DNA from: Candidatus Polarisedimenticolia bacterium
GTDB taxonomy: Bacteria > Acidobacteriota > Polarisedimenticolia > Gp22-AA2 > AA152
Assembly: GCA_035764505.1 (NCBI GenBank)
Contig: DASTZC010000187.1
Location: 1-33,709, forward strand
Reading direction: 5' to 3'
DNA: 33,709 nt
Shown here: positions 15,893 to 23,729 of the stretch, piece by piece
Layout of the letters: each line of letters starts with the position of its first letter
Numbering within the stretch: position 1 is the first letter of the stretch
The notes under the pieces: model-generated
Databases searched by the model: none
Seen by the model: only the letters and a program-made list of their open reading frames with translations
What the model was told of the DNA's origin: nothing
Program-made: the position numbers and the translations under genes

Positions 15893-16381
15893 CTATTTGG
15901 GTTTCCCGGCCTGCTGGAAGAAGCTCTTGGCGCGCTGCTCCATTTCTGCCGGATCCACGTCCTCGACATGGGTTCCCACGGACCAGTGGTGGCCGAACGG
16001 GTCCTGGACCTTGCCGTAGCGGTCTCCCCAGAACATGTTGGTCGGCGGCTGGACCCCCTTGGCTCCGGCGTCCACGGCCCGCTTGTACAGGGCGTCGCAG
16101 TCGGGAACGTAGAGATGGAGGGCGACCGTCGAGCCGCTCAGGTGCTTGGGGGATTTCGGTGCCTGGGGCATCTCGAACTCGTCGGCGAGGAAGAAGACCG
16201 AATTGCCGATCTGCAGCTCGGCGTGCATGACCTGGTTGCTGCCCGGCATGGTCATCCGGTAGCGCTCCTCGGCGCCGAACGCCTTCTTGTAGAAGCTGAT
16301 TGCTTCGTCGGCCCCGTTCACCACGAGGTGCGGGGTGAGGGTGTGGAAGCCCTGGGGGACTGAGTTCACCTTCTGCGCCAT
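15893..16381 (-). CDS. VOC-family (PhnB/glyoxalase-like) protein
   Basis: This is a 162-aa cytoplasmic protein of the vicinal oxygen chelate superfamily. It has the PhnB-like arrangement LTPHLVVNGADEAISFYKKAFGAEE at residues 14-38, MHAELQIG, and QDPFGHHWSVGTH near the C-terminus. Two beta-alpha-beta-beta-beta modules are expected. Members include bleomycin-resistance-like and 3-demethylubiquinone-like proteins. The reaction here cannot be assigned. The ATG at 16381 is chosen over an upstream start at 16435 because AAAGGAG lies 6 bases before it and homology-like sequence begins only there. The gene diverges from the SDR gene of the aminomuconate arm. A pathway link is possible but not supported by the sequence. 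Confidence 0.87.
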   Translation of the reverse strand: MAQKVNSVPQGFHTLTPHLVVNGADEAISFYKKAFGAEERYRMTMPGSNQVMHAELQIGNSVFFLADEFEMPQAPKSPKHLSGSTVALHLYVPDCDALYKRAVDAGAKGVQPPTNMFWGDRYGKVQDPFGHHWSVGTHVEDVDPAEMEQRAKSFFQQAGKPK

Positions 16382-16425
16382 GAGCGGCTCCTTTGAAGGG
16401 GGGTGGGATGATTGATGACGGGCCC

Positions 16426-16454
16426 ATGTCAGCACGGTCGCGCCGCGGGGTCAA
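16426..16454 (-). promoter_or_regulatory. Candidate promoter for the VOC gene
   Basis: On the minus strand TTGACC (16454-16449), 17 bases and TGACAT (16431-16426) form a possible promoter with a good -35 and a poor -10. It would start near 16419, about 38 bases before the ATG. Confidence 0.3.
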
Positions 16455-16488
16455 GCGTTCGCCGCCACGACGCAAAGGGCTGCGAGCC

Positions 16489-16516
16489 TTGACTCGCCGA
16501 TCACGGCGGGGATAAC
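16489..16516 (+). promoter_or_regulatory. Predicted promoter of the aminomuconate arm with internal operator-like repeat
   Basis: TTGACT (16489-16494), 16 bases and GATAAC (16511-16516) give a promoter with a start near 16523, three bases before ATG 16526. No ribosome site is present, so the first gene may be translated from a leaderless mRNA. The spacer holds the inverted repeat CGCCG-ATCA-CGGCG at 16495-16508, a likely site for a regulator of this operon. Confidence 0.5.
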
Positions 16517-16525
16517 CTCTCACGG

Positions 16526-17317
16526 ATGGCCTCCGAAGCGGATCGTTCCCTTCAATCGAGGACGGCGCTCATCTGCGGCGCGAGCCGCGGCATCGGCAGG
16601 GCCTGCGCCTTGGAGCTCGCCCGGCTGGGGGCGAGGGTCATCGTGGCGGCTCGCGACCCGCACGCGCTGCAAAAAGTGCTCTCGGAGCTGGCAGGAAAAG
16701 ATCACCTGCCTCTGGCGGTCGATTTCGAAGATACCGCGGCGCTGCGGCTGTCGACCGCCGGTACTCTCGAGAAGGTCGGAACGATTCACATCCTGATCAA
16801 CAACAGCGGCGGGCCGGCTTCGGGGCCGACCCTCGCGGCGCAGCCGGAGCAGTTTTTGGCGGCCTTCTCGCGCCATCTCGTGGCATCGCAGATCCTGGCG
16901 CAGCTCCTGGTCCCCGGCATGAAGCGCGCCGGATACGGCCGGATCCTCAACATCGTCTCGACCTCGGTCAGGCAGCCGATCCGCGGTCTGGGGGTCTCCA
17001 ACACGATCCGCGCCGCCATGGCGGGCTGGTCCAAGACCCTGGCGACCGAGCTCGCCCCCGACGGGATCACGGTGAACAATATCCTTCCCGGGGCGACGCG
17101 GACTGATCGACTGGCCGAGATCGTGCGGGCGCGGGCGAAAACGTCGGGACGCAGCGAAGAGGAGATCGAAGCGGAGATGATCGAGGAGATACCGGCCGGT
17201 CGCTTCGCCCGTCCCGAGGAGATCGCGGCTGCCGTTGGCTTTCTGGCGAGCCCGCCGGCAGGCTACATCACCGGGGTGAGCCTCGCGGTGGACGGCGGCA
17301 GGACGATGGCTCTGTGA
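16526..17317 (+). CDS. SDR-family oxidoreductase lacking the catalytic Tyr/Lys, aminomuconate arm
   Basis: This is a 263-aa Rossmann-fold protein with the NAD(P) motif GASRGIG (18-24), INNSG (91-95), the structural Ser145 and a normal C-terminal GVSLAVDGGRT. At the YxxxK position the sequence reads Ser158 and Arg162 (SNTIR), so the canonical catalytic Tyr and Lys are absent. This resembles the BKR-like SDR subgroup that lacks the standard tetrad. It is the first gene of the plus arm, 43 bases before the aminomuconate-semialdehyde dehydrogenase. Gene context ties it to 3-hydroxyanthranilate catabolism. It may reduce or isomerise an intermediate, or bind one without catalysis. General function is sure; the specific role is not. 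Confidence 0.82.
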   Translation: MASEADRSLQSRTALICGASRGIGRACALELARLGARVIVAARDPHALQKVLSELAGKDHLPLAVDFEDTAALRLSTAGTLEKVGTIHILINNSGGPASGPTLAAQPEQFLAAFSRHLVASQILAQLLVPGMKRAGYGRILNIVSTSVRQPIRGLGVSNTIRAAMAGWSKTLATELAPDGITVNNILPGATRTDRLAEIVRARAKTSGRSEEEIEAEMIEEIPAGRFARPEEIAAAVGFLASPPAGYITGVSLAVDGGRTMAL

Positions 17318-17360
17318 GCCCGGGCGCGGCGCGCGGGACGGTCCCCGGCAGGAGATCACG

Positions 17361-18818
17361 ATGAAGCGCATTCTCAACCTGATCGACGGAGAGCTGGTAC
17401 CGCCGGCGGGAAGCGCCTACCTTCCGAATCTGGAGCCCGCGACCGGCGCCGCCTACTCCGAAGTGCCCGACGGAGACGGGCGCGACGTGGAGCGCGCCGT
17501 GCAGGCGGCGGAGGCCGCCTTCCCCGCCTGGTCGCGCACGCCGGCGGCCGAGCGCTCGCGCCTGCTGGTGCGCGTCGCCGATCTCATCGAAGCCCACCAG
17601 GAAGCGCTGGCCCGTGCCGAGAGCATCGACACCGGCAAGCCGATCGCCATGGCGCGCAGCCTGGACATTCCGCGGGGATCGAGCAATTTCCGCTTCTTCG
17701 CCACCTCGATCCTGCACTTCCACTCGGAATCGCACGCCACCGACGACCGGGCGATCAATTACACGCTGCGCCGCCCGCGCGGCGTCGCCGGCATCATCTC
17801 TCCCTGGAACCTGCCGCTCTACCTGCTCTCCTGGAAAGTCGCCCCGGCACTGGCGGTCGGCAACACGGTGGTGGCGAAGCCCTCCGAGGTCACCCCGATG
17901 ACCGCCTTCCTTCTCTCCGAGATCTGCCGCGAGGCGGGTCTTCCGAAAGGGGTGCTGAACATCGTCCACGGGACCGGAGCGAAGGTGGGGGCGGCGCTCG
18001 TCTCCCATCCGCGCGTCGGGACGATCTCGTTTACCGGCGGAACGAAGACGGGACGGGAGATCGCCGCCGCCTGCGCGCCGAACTTCAAGAAAGTGGCCCT
18101 GGAGCTGGGCGGGAAGAACCCCAACATTATCTTCGCCGACGCGCCGTGGGAAGAGATGATCCCGGGGAGCGTGAAGTCCTCCTTCGACAACCAGGGGCAG
18201 ATCTGCCTGAGCGGCTCGCGCATCTTCGTGGAGCGGCCGGCGCTCGAGTCGTTCCTGGAGCGCTTCACGGCGCGCGCCAAGGCTCTCAAGCTGGGAGATC
18301 CCCTGGAGGACGGAACCGAAATGGGAGCGGTGGTCTCCCCCGCGCAGCGCGACAAGGCGATGGCCTATCTCGACCTGGCGCGCCAGGAAGGGGGTCGGGT
18401 CCTGTGCGGCGGCGGTCCTCCGGCGCCGGTGAGCGAGCGCTGTCGCGGAGGGTTTTTCATCCAGCCCACCGTCATCACCGGATTGAGCCCGGAGAGCCGC
18501 GTCAACCAGGAGGAGATCTTCGGCCCGATCGTGACGATCACGCCGTTCGACTCGGAGGAGGAAGTGGTCGGCTGGGCCAACGGCACGACCTATGGGCTCT
18601 CCGCCTCGATCTGGACGCAGAACCTCTCGCGGGCCCACCGCATGGCCGAGAAGATCCAGTCGGGCACGGTCTGGATCAATTGCTGGATGGTGCGCGACCT
18701 GCGGGTCCCCTTCGGGGGGATGAAGCAGAGCGGCGTCGGACGCGAAGGAGGTCTGGAGTCGCTGCGCTTCTTCACCGAGCCGAAAAACGTCTGCGTGCGC
18801 GTGCCCCTGGACGCCTGA
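17361..18818 (+). CDS. amnC: 2-aminomuconate 6-semialdehyde dehydrogenase
   Basis: This is a 485-aa NAD-dependent aldehyde dehydrogenase of the hydroxymuconic/aminomuconic semialdehyde group. Catalytic residues fall in the expected places: Asn150 (SPWNLP), Glu248 (LELGGKNP) and Cys282 (GQICLSGSR). In this pathway it oxidises 2-aminomuconate 6-semialdehyde, the product of ACMS decarboxylase, to 2-aminomuconate. Assignment to that substrate rests on the context: a RidA-type deaminase follows and ACMS decarboxylase and HAAO are encoded in the same window. The close relative 2-hydroxymuconic semialdehyde dehydrogenase is the main alternative. AGGAG lies 7 bases before the ATG. The gene sits between the SDR and the deaminase, with short gaps on both sides. 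Confidence 0.9.
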   Translation: MKRILNLIDGELVPPAGSAYLPNLEPATGAAYSEVPDGDGRDVERAVQAAEAAFPAWSRTPAAERSRLLVRVADLIEAHQEALARAESIDTGKPIAMARSLDIPRGSSNFRFFATSILHFHSESHATDDRAINYTLRRPRGVAGIISPWNLPLYLLSWKVAPALAVGNTVVAKPSEVTPMTAFLLSEICREAGLPKGVLNIVHGTGAKVGAALVSHPRVGTISFTGGTKTGREIAAACAPNFKKVALELGGKNPNIIFADAPWEEMIPGSVKSSFDNQGQICLSGSRIFVERPALESFLERFTARAKALKLGDPLEDGTEMGAVVSPAQRDKAMAYLDLARQEGGRVLCGGGPPAPVSERCRGGFFIQPTVITGLSPESRVNQEEIFGPIVTITPFDSEEEVVGWANGTTYGLSASIWTQNLSRAHRMAEKIQSGTVWINCWMVRDLRVPFGGMKQSGVGREGGLESLRFFTEPKNVCVRVPLDA

Positions 18819-18856
18819 GGTCGGATCGCGCCGTGTAGGGGGCAGGAGAGAACAAG

Positions 18857-19294
18857 ATGAGCGACCGCGTCGCCGACGAGGGGATTCTCAGCCCGCGTGC
18901 TCCCGAGCCGGTCGGGCCTTATCCCCATGCCCGCCGGGCCGGGGGGCTGCTGTTCGTGTCGGGGATCGGTCCGCGCCGCCGCGGGAGCCGCGCGATCCCG
19001 GGCGTGACGCTCGACGAGGAAGGGGAAGTCGCAGGCTACGATTTCGAGATGCAGGCCCGGGCCGTTTTCGAGAACATCCGGATGATCCTGGAGGACGCCG
19101 GATCTTCGTGGGAGCGCATCGTCGACGTCACCGCGTTCCTTACCGACCTGAAAGCCGACTTCGCGACCTTCAACCGGATCTACGCCGAGTATTTCACCGT
19201 CAACCGTCCCACGCGCACCACGGTCGAGGTGACCGCGCTCCCCACCCCCATCGCCATCGAGCTCAAGGTCATCGCCACGATCGACATGCCTTGA
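18857..19294 (+). CDS. amnD: RidA-family 2-aminomuconate deaminase
   Basis: This is a 145-aa RidA/YjgF/UK114 protein with the conserved Arg120 (RPTRTTVEV) and the core GYDFEMQARAVFENI. The extended GVTLDEEGEV loop and its position just after the aldehyde dehydrogenase fit the 2-aminomuconate deaminase subgroup. That enzyme converts 2-aminomuconate to 4-oxalocrotonate with release of ammonia, completing the nitrogen removal of this route. A generic RidA imine/enamine deaminase is the other possibility. An AGGAGAG ribosome site is present and the gap from the dehydrogenase is 38 bases. The stop codon overlaps the -35 box of the next predicted promoter. Confidence 0.88.
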   Translation: MSDRVADEGILSPRAPEPVGPYPHARRAGGLLFVSGIGPRRRGSRAIPGVTLDEEGEVAGYDFEMQARAVFENIRMILEDAGSSWERIVDVTAFLTDLKADFATFNRIYAEYFTVNRPTRTTVEVTALPTPIAIELKVIATIDMP

Positions 19295-19319
19295 CTCTCC
19301 CGGTTCATCCTGCGATAAG
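19291..19319 (+). promoter_or_regulatory. Predicted promoter of the TPR-metallophosphatase pair
   Basis: TTGACT (19291-19296), 17 bases and GATAAG (19314-19319) make a promoter whose -35 box overlaps the RidA stop codon. The expected start is near 19326. It suggests that the following pair is not simply read through from the aminomuconate arm. Confidence 0.42.
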
Positions 19320-19372
19320 GTGAGGCTGGACCTCGCCGATTTCCACACCGAAAGCTCGACTGCGGGCGCCGT

Positions 19373-20236
19373 GTGCACCTTTACCGACGGATGATCTCAG
19401 CGCTTCTCGTCACGGCATTACTGGCCCCACGCTTGGCTTGGGCACACGCCGCACCCGGCGATCGCCTCGCCGCGCTCACGCATGCGATCAATCTCCATCC
19501 ACGGGAAGCCGAGCTCTACCTCGAGCGTGGGGACCTGCACCGCGCCGGCGGAGATTTTTCCCGGGCGCGCGCCGACTACCTTCGGGCCCGCCGGCTGCAG
19601 CCCGCTCTCCCCGTCGTCGATCTCAAGCTGGGGATCCTCGCGCTCGAGAGAGCGCGACCGAGCAGGGCCCTGCGCTTCCTCGACCGCTACCTGCAAGATC
19701 GGCCAGGGGATGCCGGAGGCTGGCGGTGGCACGCCCGGGCCTTGACCAAGCTTGGAAGAGCGCAGGATGCCGCAGAGGACTTCCGCCGGGCCACCGCCGC
19801 GACGAGCCCCTCCGACCGGGTACGGCCGGAGGACTTCCTGGAGTGGGCGAAAGCCCTGGAAGCAGCGGGACAGCGACCGGAAGCGATCGATGTGCTGGAC
19901 GAAGGGATGCGCCGCCTGGGCGCGATCGTCAGCCTGCAGCTCCCGGCCATCAGCCTGGCTCTCGACCTGGGACGCGTCGAGGAAGCGGTGCGTCGCCTGG
20001 AGACGCTGCAGGCCGGGCCGGGCCGCCCGGAGGTCTGGCTGGCGCAGCGTGGGAAAATTCTCGAGAGAGCGGGGCTGCCTGACGAGGCGCGCCGGGCCTA
20101 CGCGGCGGCCCTCGACATCCTCGAAGCGCACTCCGAGACCCGAGCCAGCCGTGCCGAGGACGATCTCGAAGCCTCGATCCGCGCCGGCCTACGCCGGACG
20201 GCCCCTGCGGAACCGGCGGTCGAAACAGCGCCATGA
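19373..20236 (+). CDS. Exported TPR protein
   Basis: This is a 287-aa protein with a signal peptide (MHLYRRMISALLVTALLAPR region, cleavage near AWA-HAA). Tetratricopeptide repeats then run from about residue 30 to 260, for example AELYLERGDLHRAGGDFSRA and a following DYLRARRLQP. TPRs scaffold protein-protein contacts, and this one should act in the periplasm or at the surface. The GTG at 19373 supplies the basic n-region. ATG 19391 is an alternative. Neither has a clear ribosome site. Its TGA overlaps the ATG of the metallophosphatase gene (ATGA), so the two are coupled and may form a complex (inference). No link to kynurenine metabolism is apparent. Confidence 0.83.
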   Translation: MHLYRRMISALLVTALLAPRLAWAHAAPGDRLAALTHAINLHPREAELYLERGDLHRAGGDFSRARADYLRARRLQPALPVVDLKLGILALERARPSRALRFLDRYLQDRPGDAGGWRWHARALTKLGRAQDAAEDFRRATAATSPSDRVRPEDFLEWAKALEAAGQRPEAIDVLDEGMRRLGAIVSLQLPAISLALDLGRVEEAVRRLETLQAGPGRPEVWLAQRGKILERAGLPDEARRAYAAALDILEAHSETRASRAEDDLEASIRAGLRRTAPAEPAVETAP

Positions 20237-22281
20237 GGCCTCGAGGCGCGGTTTGGCGGGCCGGGCTGCTCCTGTGCATGGCGGCGGCATTCGACGAAAC
20301 GACCGAGGCCGCCGTGGTGGTTCGCGGCCCCTATCTCCAGCTCGGCACGCCTCAGAGCATCGTCGTCCGGTGGAGGACGGACGCGCCCACCGATTCCTGC
20401 GTCCGGTACGCCACCCAGCTCGGCGGCGCTGTTTCGCTCGCCTGCAATCCGACCGCGGTGACCGAGCATGTCGTCACCGTCGCGGACTTGAGCACCGACA
20501 CGCGCTACTACTATTCCGTGGGCACGTCCTCCGCTCGTTTGGCAGGAGGTGACTCCACCTACTTCTTCGACACCTCTCCGGCCGCCGGCACCGCCATCCC
20601 GACGCGTCTCTGGGTCCTGGGAGATTCGGGGACCGCGAACGCCAGCGCCGCGAGTGTTCGCGACGCCTATGCCGCCTTCAGCGCCGGGAGCCGCACCAAT
20701 CTCATCCTCATGCTGGGTGACAACGCCTATCCGAGCGGCACCGACGCGCAGTATCAGGCGGCCGTGTTCAACATGTATCCCACCTTCTTGCGCAACACCG
20801 TCCTGTGGCCCACGCTGGGAAACCACGACGGGGAGTCCGCCGACTCGGCCTCGCAAACCGGTCCCTACTACGATCTCTTCACACTGCCGCGCTCGGCCGA
20901 GGCGGGAGGACTCGCATCGGGGACCGAAGCGTATTACTCGTTCGACTACGGGAACATCCATTTCATCTGCCTGGAGTCTTTCGAGACGGACCGCTCTCCC
21001 ACCTCCGCGATGATGACCTGGCTGCAACAGGACGCCCTGGCGACCTCCCGCTTGTGGATCATCGCCTTCTGGCACCATCCTCCCTACACCAAGGGCTCCC
21101 ACGATTCGGACTTCGAGCCCGAGCTGATCGAAATGCGCCAGAACGCCGTGCCGATCCTCGAGTCGGCGGGCGTCGATCTCGTGCTCACCGGGCACAGCCA
21201 CTCCTACGAACGGTCCTTCCTGATCGACGGCCACTACGGATGGTCGGCGACTTTCAACGCCTCGATGAAAGTGGATGGAGGAGACGGACGCGTCGGGGGC
21301 ACGGGAGCCTACAAGAAGCCGACGCTGGGGCCCGCGGCGCACGAGGGCGCGGTCTATGTCGTGGCCGGCTCGTCCGGACAGACCAGCGGGGGAACCTTGA
21401 ACCATCCCGCGATGTTCGTGTCGCTGAACCAGCTCGGCTCATTGGCCCTGGACGTGAATGGCCGGCGGCTGGATGCCCGGTTCGTGAACTCCTCGGGTCA
21501 GGTCGGCGATCTGTTCACGCTTTTCAAGGGGCCGCCTCCCCAGGCCGCCTTCCTGGCCAGCGTGACCGCCGGACCGTCGCCGCTGGCCGTTGCCTTCACC
21601 GATACTTCCCAGGACGATCCGACTTCCTGGGGCTGGGACTTCGACGGAGATGCCGTCGTCGACAGCACGCTGCAGAACCCCACCCACGTCTACGCGGCGC
21701 CGGGGATCTACACCATTGCTTTGACCGCCGCGAATCTGGCGGGCGCCGACACCGAGGTGAAGGTGGGACTGCTTTGTGTCACCTCGCCGGACGGATTGGG
21801 GGACGCCGACGCCGACGGGGTGCCGGATGGAGAGGATCGCTGCCCCTGCCTGGCGGATCCGCTGCAGGAGGACGGGGATGGCGACGGACTGGGAGATGCG
21901 TGCGATTCCGACGACGACAACGACGCCGTCGCCGACCCGTACGACTGCGCGCCGCTGGACCCGACGCACAGCGCGGAGCCTCCGGAAGCGGGCATGACGC
22001 TGGTGCTTGGTCCGGCGCCGGAAGCCATCGCCTGGGGCGCCGTCCCGCAGGCGACGCACTACGGTGTCTATCGCGGAATCGTCCCCGCCGGCGCCGGCTT
22101 CGCCTATGCTCATGCCTGCCTCGAGCCGGCTTCGCCGGACACCACTTCCCAGGATTCCCAGGTCCCTTCCGCCGATTCCCTGTTCTATTACCTGGTGAGC
22201 GCGCGCAACTCATGCGGCGACGGATCGCTCGGCTTTGCATCGAGCGGAGCCCCGCGTCCGAACGCGACAGCCTGCCCCTGA
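20233..22281 (+). CDS. Exported purple-acid-phosphatase-like metallophosphoesterase with PKD and thrombospondin-3 modules
   Basis: This is a 682-aa mosaic protein. After a signal peptide (about 1-30) comes a fibronectin-like purple acid phosphatase N-domain (30-115). A calcineurin-like phosphoesterase core follows, with Asp131 (GDSG), Asp163-Asn164 (GDNAY), Asn197-His198-Asp199 (GNHD), the FWHHPPY loop and His321/His323 (GHSHSYE). All these metal-binding motifs are intact. A PKD domain (about 440-515, SWGWDFDGD) and Asp-rich calcium-binding thrombospondin type 3 repeats (about 519-576) follow. A final beta-sandwich-like region with Cys residues closes the protein. It is likely a cell-surface or secreted phosphatase or phosphodiesterase. 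The ATG overlaps the upstream TPR stop. The pair has no evident role in tryptophan breakdown. Confidence 0.9.
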   Translation: MRPRGAVWRAGLLLCMAAAFDETTEAAVVVRGPYLQLGTPQSIVVRWRTDAPTDSCVRYATQLGGAVSLACNPTAVTEHVVTVADLSTDTRYYYSVGTSSARLAGGDSTYFFDTSPAAGTAIPTRLWVLGDSGTANASAASVRDAYAAFSAGSRTNLILMLGDNAYPSGTDAQYQAAVFNMYPTFLRNTVLWPTLGNHDGESADSASQTGPYYDLFTLPRSAEAGGLASGTEAYYSFDYGNIHFICLESFETDRSPTSAMMTWLQQDALATSRLWIIAFWHHPPYTKGSHDSDFEPELIEMRQNAVPILESAGVDLVLTGHSHSYERSFLIDGHYGWSATFNASMKVDGGDGRVGGTGAYKKPTLGPAAHEGAVYVVAGSSGQTSGGTLNHPAMFVSLNQLGSLALDVNGRRLDARFVNSSGQVGDLFTLFKGPPPQAAFLASVTAGPSPLAVAFTDTSQDDPTSWGWDFDGDAVVDSTLQNPTHVYAAPGIYTIALTAANLAGADTEVKVGLLCVTSPDGLGDADADGVPDGEDRCPCLADPLQEDGDGDGLGDACDSDDDNDAVADPYDCAPLDPTHSAEPPEAGMTLVLGPAPEAIAWGAVPQATHYGVYRGIVPAGAGFAYAHACLEPASPDTTSQDSQVPSADSLFYYLVSARNSCGDGSLGFASSGAPRPNATACP

Positions 22282-22321
22282 ACCGGAAGGGCTCGCGCCA
22301 CCGCAGCGGGCCCGCAGGGAG

Positions 22322-22942
22322 TCAGGAAAGCGGGCGCAGGACGGCGCGCACCGGGCTGGCGTCGAATCCTTCCAGCTTGAGGGGAAGCGCGATCAGATCG
22401 TAGGTTCCCTCGGGAATCCCTTCCAGAACGAGCCCCTCCAGGATCCTCACGTCGTGACGCAGGCAGGCCTGGTGCGCCGGCAGGTCTTTCGAGGAAAACA
22501 GGTCGACGCTCGGGGTATCGATTCCCACCAGCGTGACCCCCTGCTCGCCCAAGAGCGCGATCAGCTCCGGCGAGAGCGCCGCGAAGTCCTCGTTGAAGCG
22601 GCGCGGATCGGGATAGGTGCCGGTGGCGAACAGGACGCGGGGGGCGCGAATCGGGGTGGCGATCTGCTCCGGCTGGATGCGCGTGCCGCGCGGCATGCTC
22701 ACCCGCAGCAGCTGGCACGGCCCGAGGTAGCGATCGAGATCGGCCGTCTCGATCGAAGGGGCGGCGGCGCCGTAATGGCTCGGGGCGTCGGCATGGGCGC
22801 CGAGGTGGACGGTGGCGCGCAGCGTCGACAAGGTCAGATTGTCGCCGCGCGCCATGTCCAGCAGGACCTCGCGCGAGGGCGGCGTGTCGCCCGGCCAGAC
22901 CGCGAGACCCGCCGTGACGGTCGGGGTGATATCGTAGATCAT
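22322..22942 (-). CDS. kynB: Kynurenine formamidase (metal-dependent cyclase family)
   Basis: The enzyme hydrolyses N-formylkynurenine to kynurenine and formate. At 206 aa it has the normal KynB length. The metal site is His46-x-x-x-His50-x-Asp52-x-x-x-His56 (HLGAHADAPSHY), and the substrate-side WPGD motif lies at residues 16-19. It is the last gene of the minus arm, 4 bases after the tryptophan 2,3-dioxygenase stop (TGAGACGATG), so it is almost certainly cotranslated with that enzyme, whose product it uses. The ATG at 22942 has no separate ribosome site, which agrees with coupling. Convergent with the metallophosphatase gene, with a 40-base gap that holds a 10-bp GC palindrome. Confidence 0.94.
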   Translation of the reverse strand: MIYDITPTVTAGLAVWPGDTPPSREVLLDMARGDNLTLSTLRATVHLGAHADAPSHYGAAAPSIETADLDRYLGPCQLLRVSMPRGTRIQPEQIATPIRAPRVLFATGTYPDPRRFNEDFAALSPELIALLGEQGVTLVGIDTPSVDLFSSKDLPAHQACLRHDVRILEGLVLEGIPEGTYDLIALPLKLEGFDASPVRAVLRPLS

Positions 22943-22946
22943 CGTC

Positions 22947-23729
22947 TCAGAACCGGTGGCGGATCGCCCAGAGATCCGGGAAGTAGGACTTGAAGAGAAG
23001 CCCCTTCAGGAAATCGACTCCCGAGGATCCGCCGGTGCCCATCTTGTTGCCGATCGTCCTCTCGGTCAGCTTCACGTGGCGGTAGCGCCACTCCTGCTGC
23101 CCTTCGTCGAAGTCGGTCATCAGCTCGAACAGGATCGCGACATCACCGTGCTCGCGGTAGAGCCGGAAGATCTCGTCCTGCACGCGGGGGTCGGGGATTG
23201 CCGGCAGGGTGACGTCGCGCCCTTTGATCTCCGCGGGGATGCGGGCGCCGCGCGCCTCCAGGAAGTCGTAGAAGTGATCGATCACCGAGCGCTCATGGAG
23301 CCGCCTGTCGAGGCGGCGGTGCGCCTCGGAGCCCGGCGCCTGGGCCGTCACCAGGTCGGCCCGCTTGGCGCCCAGGACGAACTCCAGCTCGCGGTACTGG
23401 AACGACTGGAAGCCCGAGGCCCGCTCCAGCCGATCGCGGAAGCCCGAGAACGACATCGGGGTCATCGTCTCCAGGATGTCGAGCTGGCCGACCAGGGTCT
23501 TCATGACGGTGCGGATCCGCTTGAATCCGGCGATCGCCCGGAACAGCTCGTTGTCCGAGAAGTCGCGTTGGATGGCCTCCAGCTCGTGCAGCAGCAGCTT
23601 GAACCAGAGCTCGTAGACCTGGTGGATCACGATGAACAGCATCTCGTCGTGCTCGGCGGGCTGCGAGCGCGGCTCCTGGAGATCCAGCAGCCGGTCCAGC
23701 TTGAGATAGTTCGCGTAGTTCAGCTCCAT
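22947..23729 (-). CDS. kynA: Tryptophan 2,3-dioxygenase
   Basis: This haem enzyme opens the indole ring of L-tryptophan with O2 to give N-formylkynurenine, the first step of the pathway. At 260 aa it is typical of the short bacterial form. His36 (VIHQVYELWFK) matches the active-site base and His218 (WRYRHVKL) the proximal haem ligand. The substrate loop NKMGTGGSSG follows at 228-237, and an FRDR motif lies at 97-100. I start at ATG 23729. The much longer upstream frame is the shadow of the monooxygenase and kynureninase genes. The start overlaps the end of the kynurenine monooxygenase gene by 10 bases, so translation is coupled. It is read in the same transcript as the formamidase. Confidence 0.96.
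   Translation of the reverse strand: MELNYANYLKLDRLLDLQEPRSQPAEHDEMLFIVIHQVYELWFKLLLHELEAIQRDFSDNELFRAIAGFKRIRTVMKTLVGQLDILETMTPMSFSGFRDRLERASGFQSFQYRELEFVLGAKRADLVTAQAPGSEAHRRLDRRLHERSVIDHFYDFLEARGARIPAEIKGRDVTLPAIPDPRVQDEIFRLYREHGDVAILFELMTDFDEGQQEWRYRHVKLTERTIGNKMGTGGSSGVDFLKGLLFKSYFPDLWAIRHRF

Noticed and set aside
22306-22315. GCGGGCCCGC palindrome between metallophosphatase and kynB as a terminator
   Set aside because: The stem is only 5 bp with no loop or U tract, so it does not meet terminator criteria.
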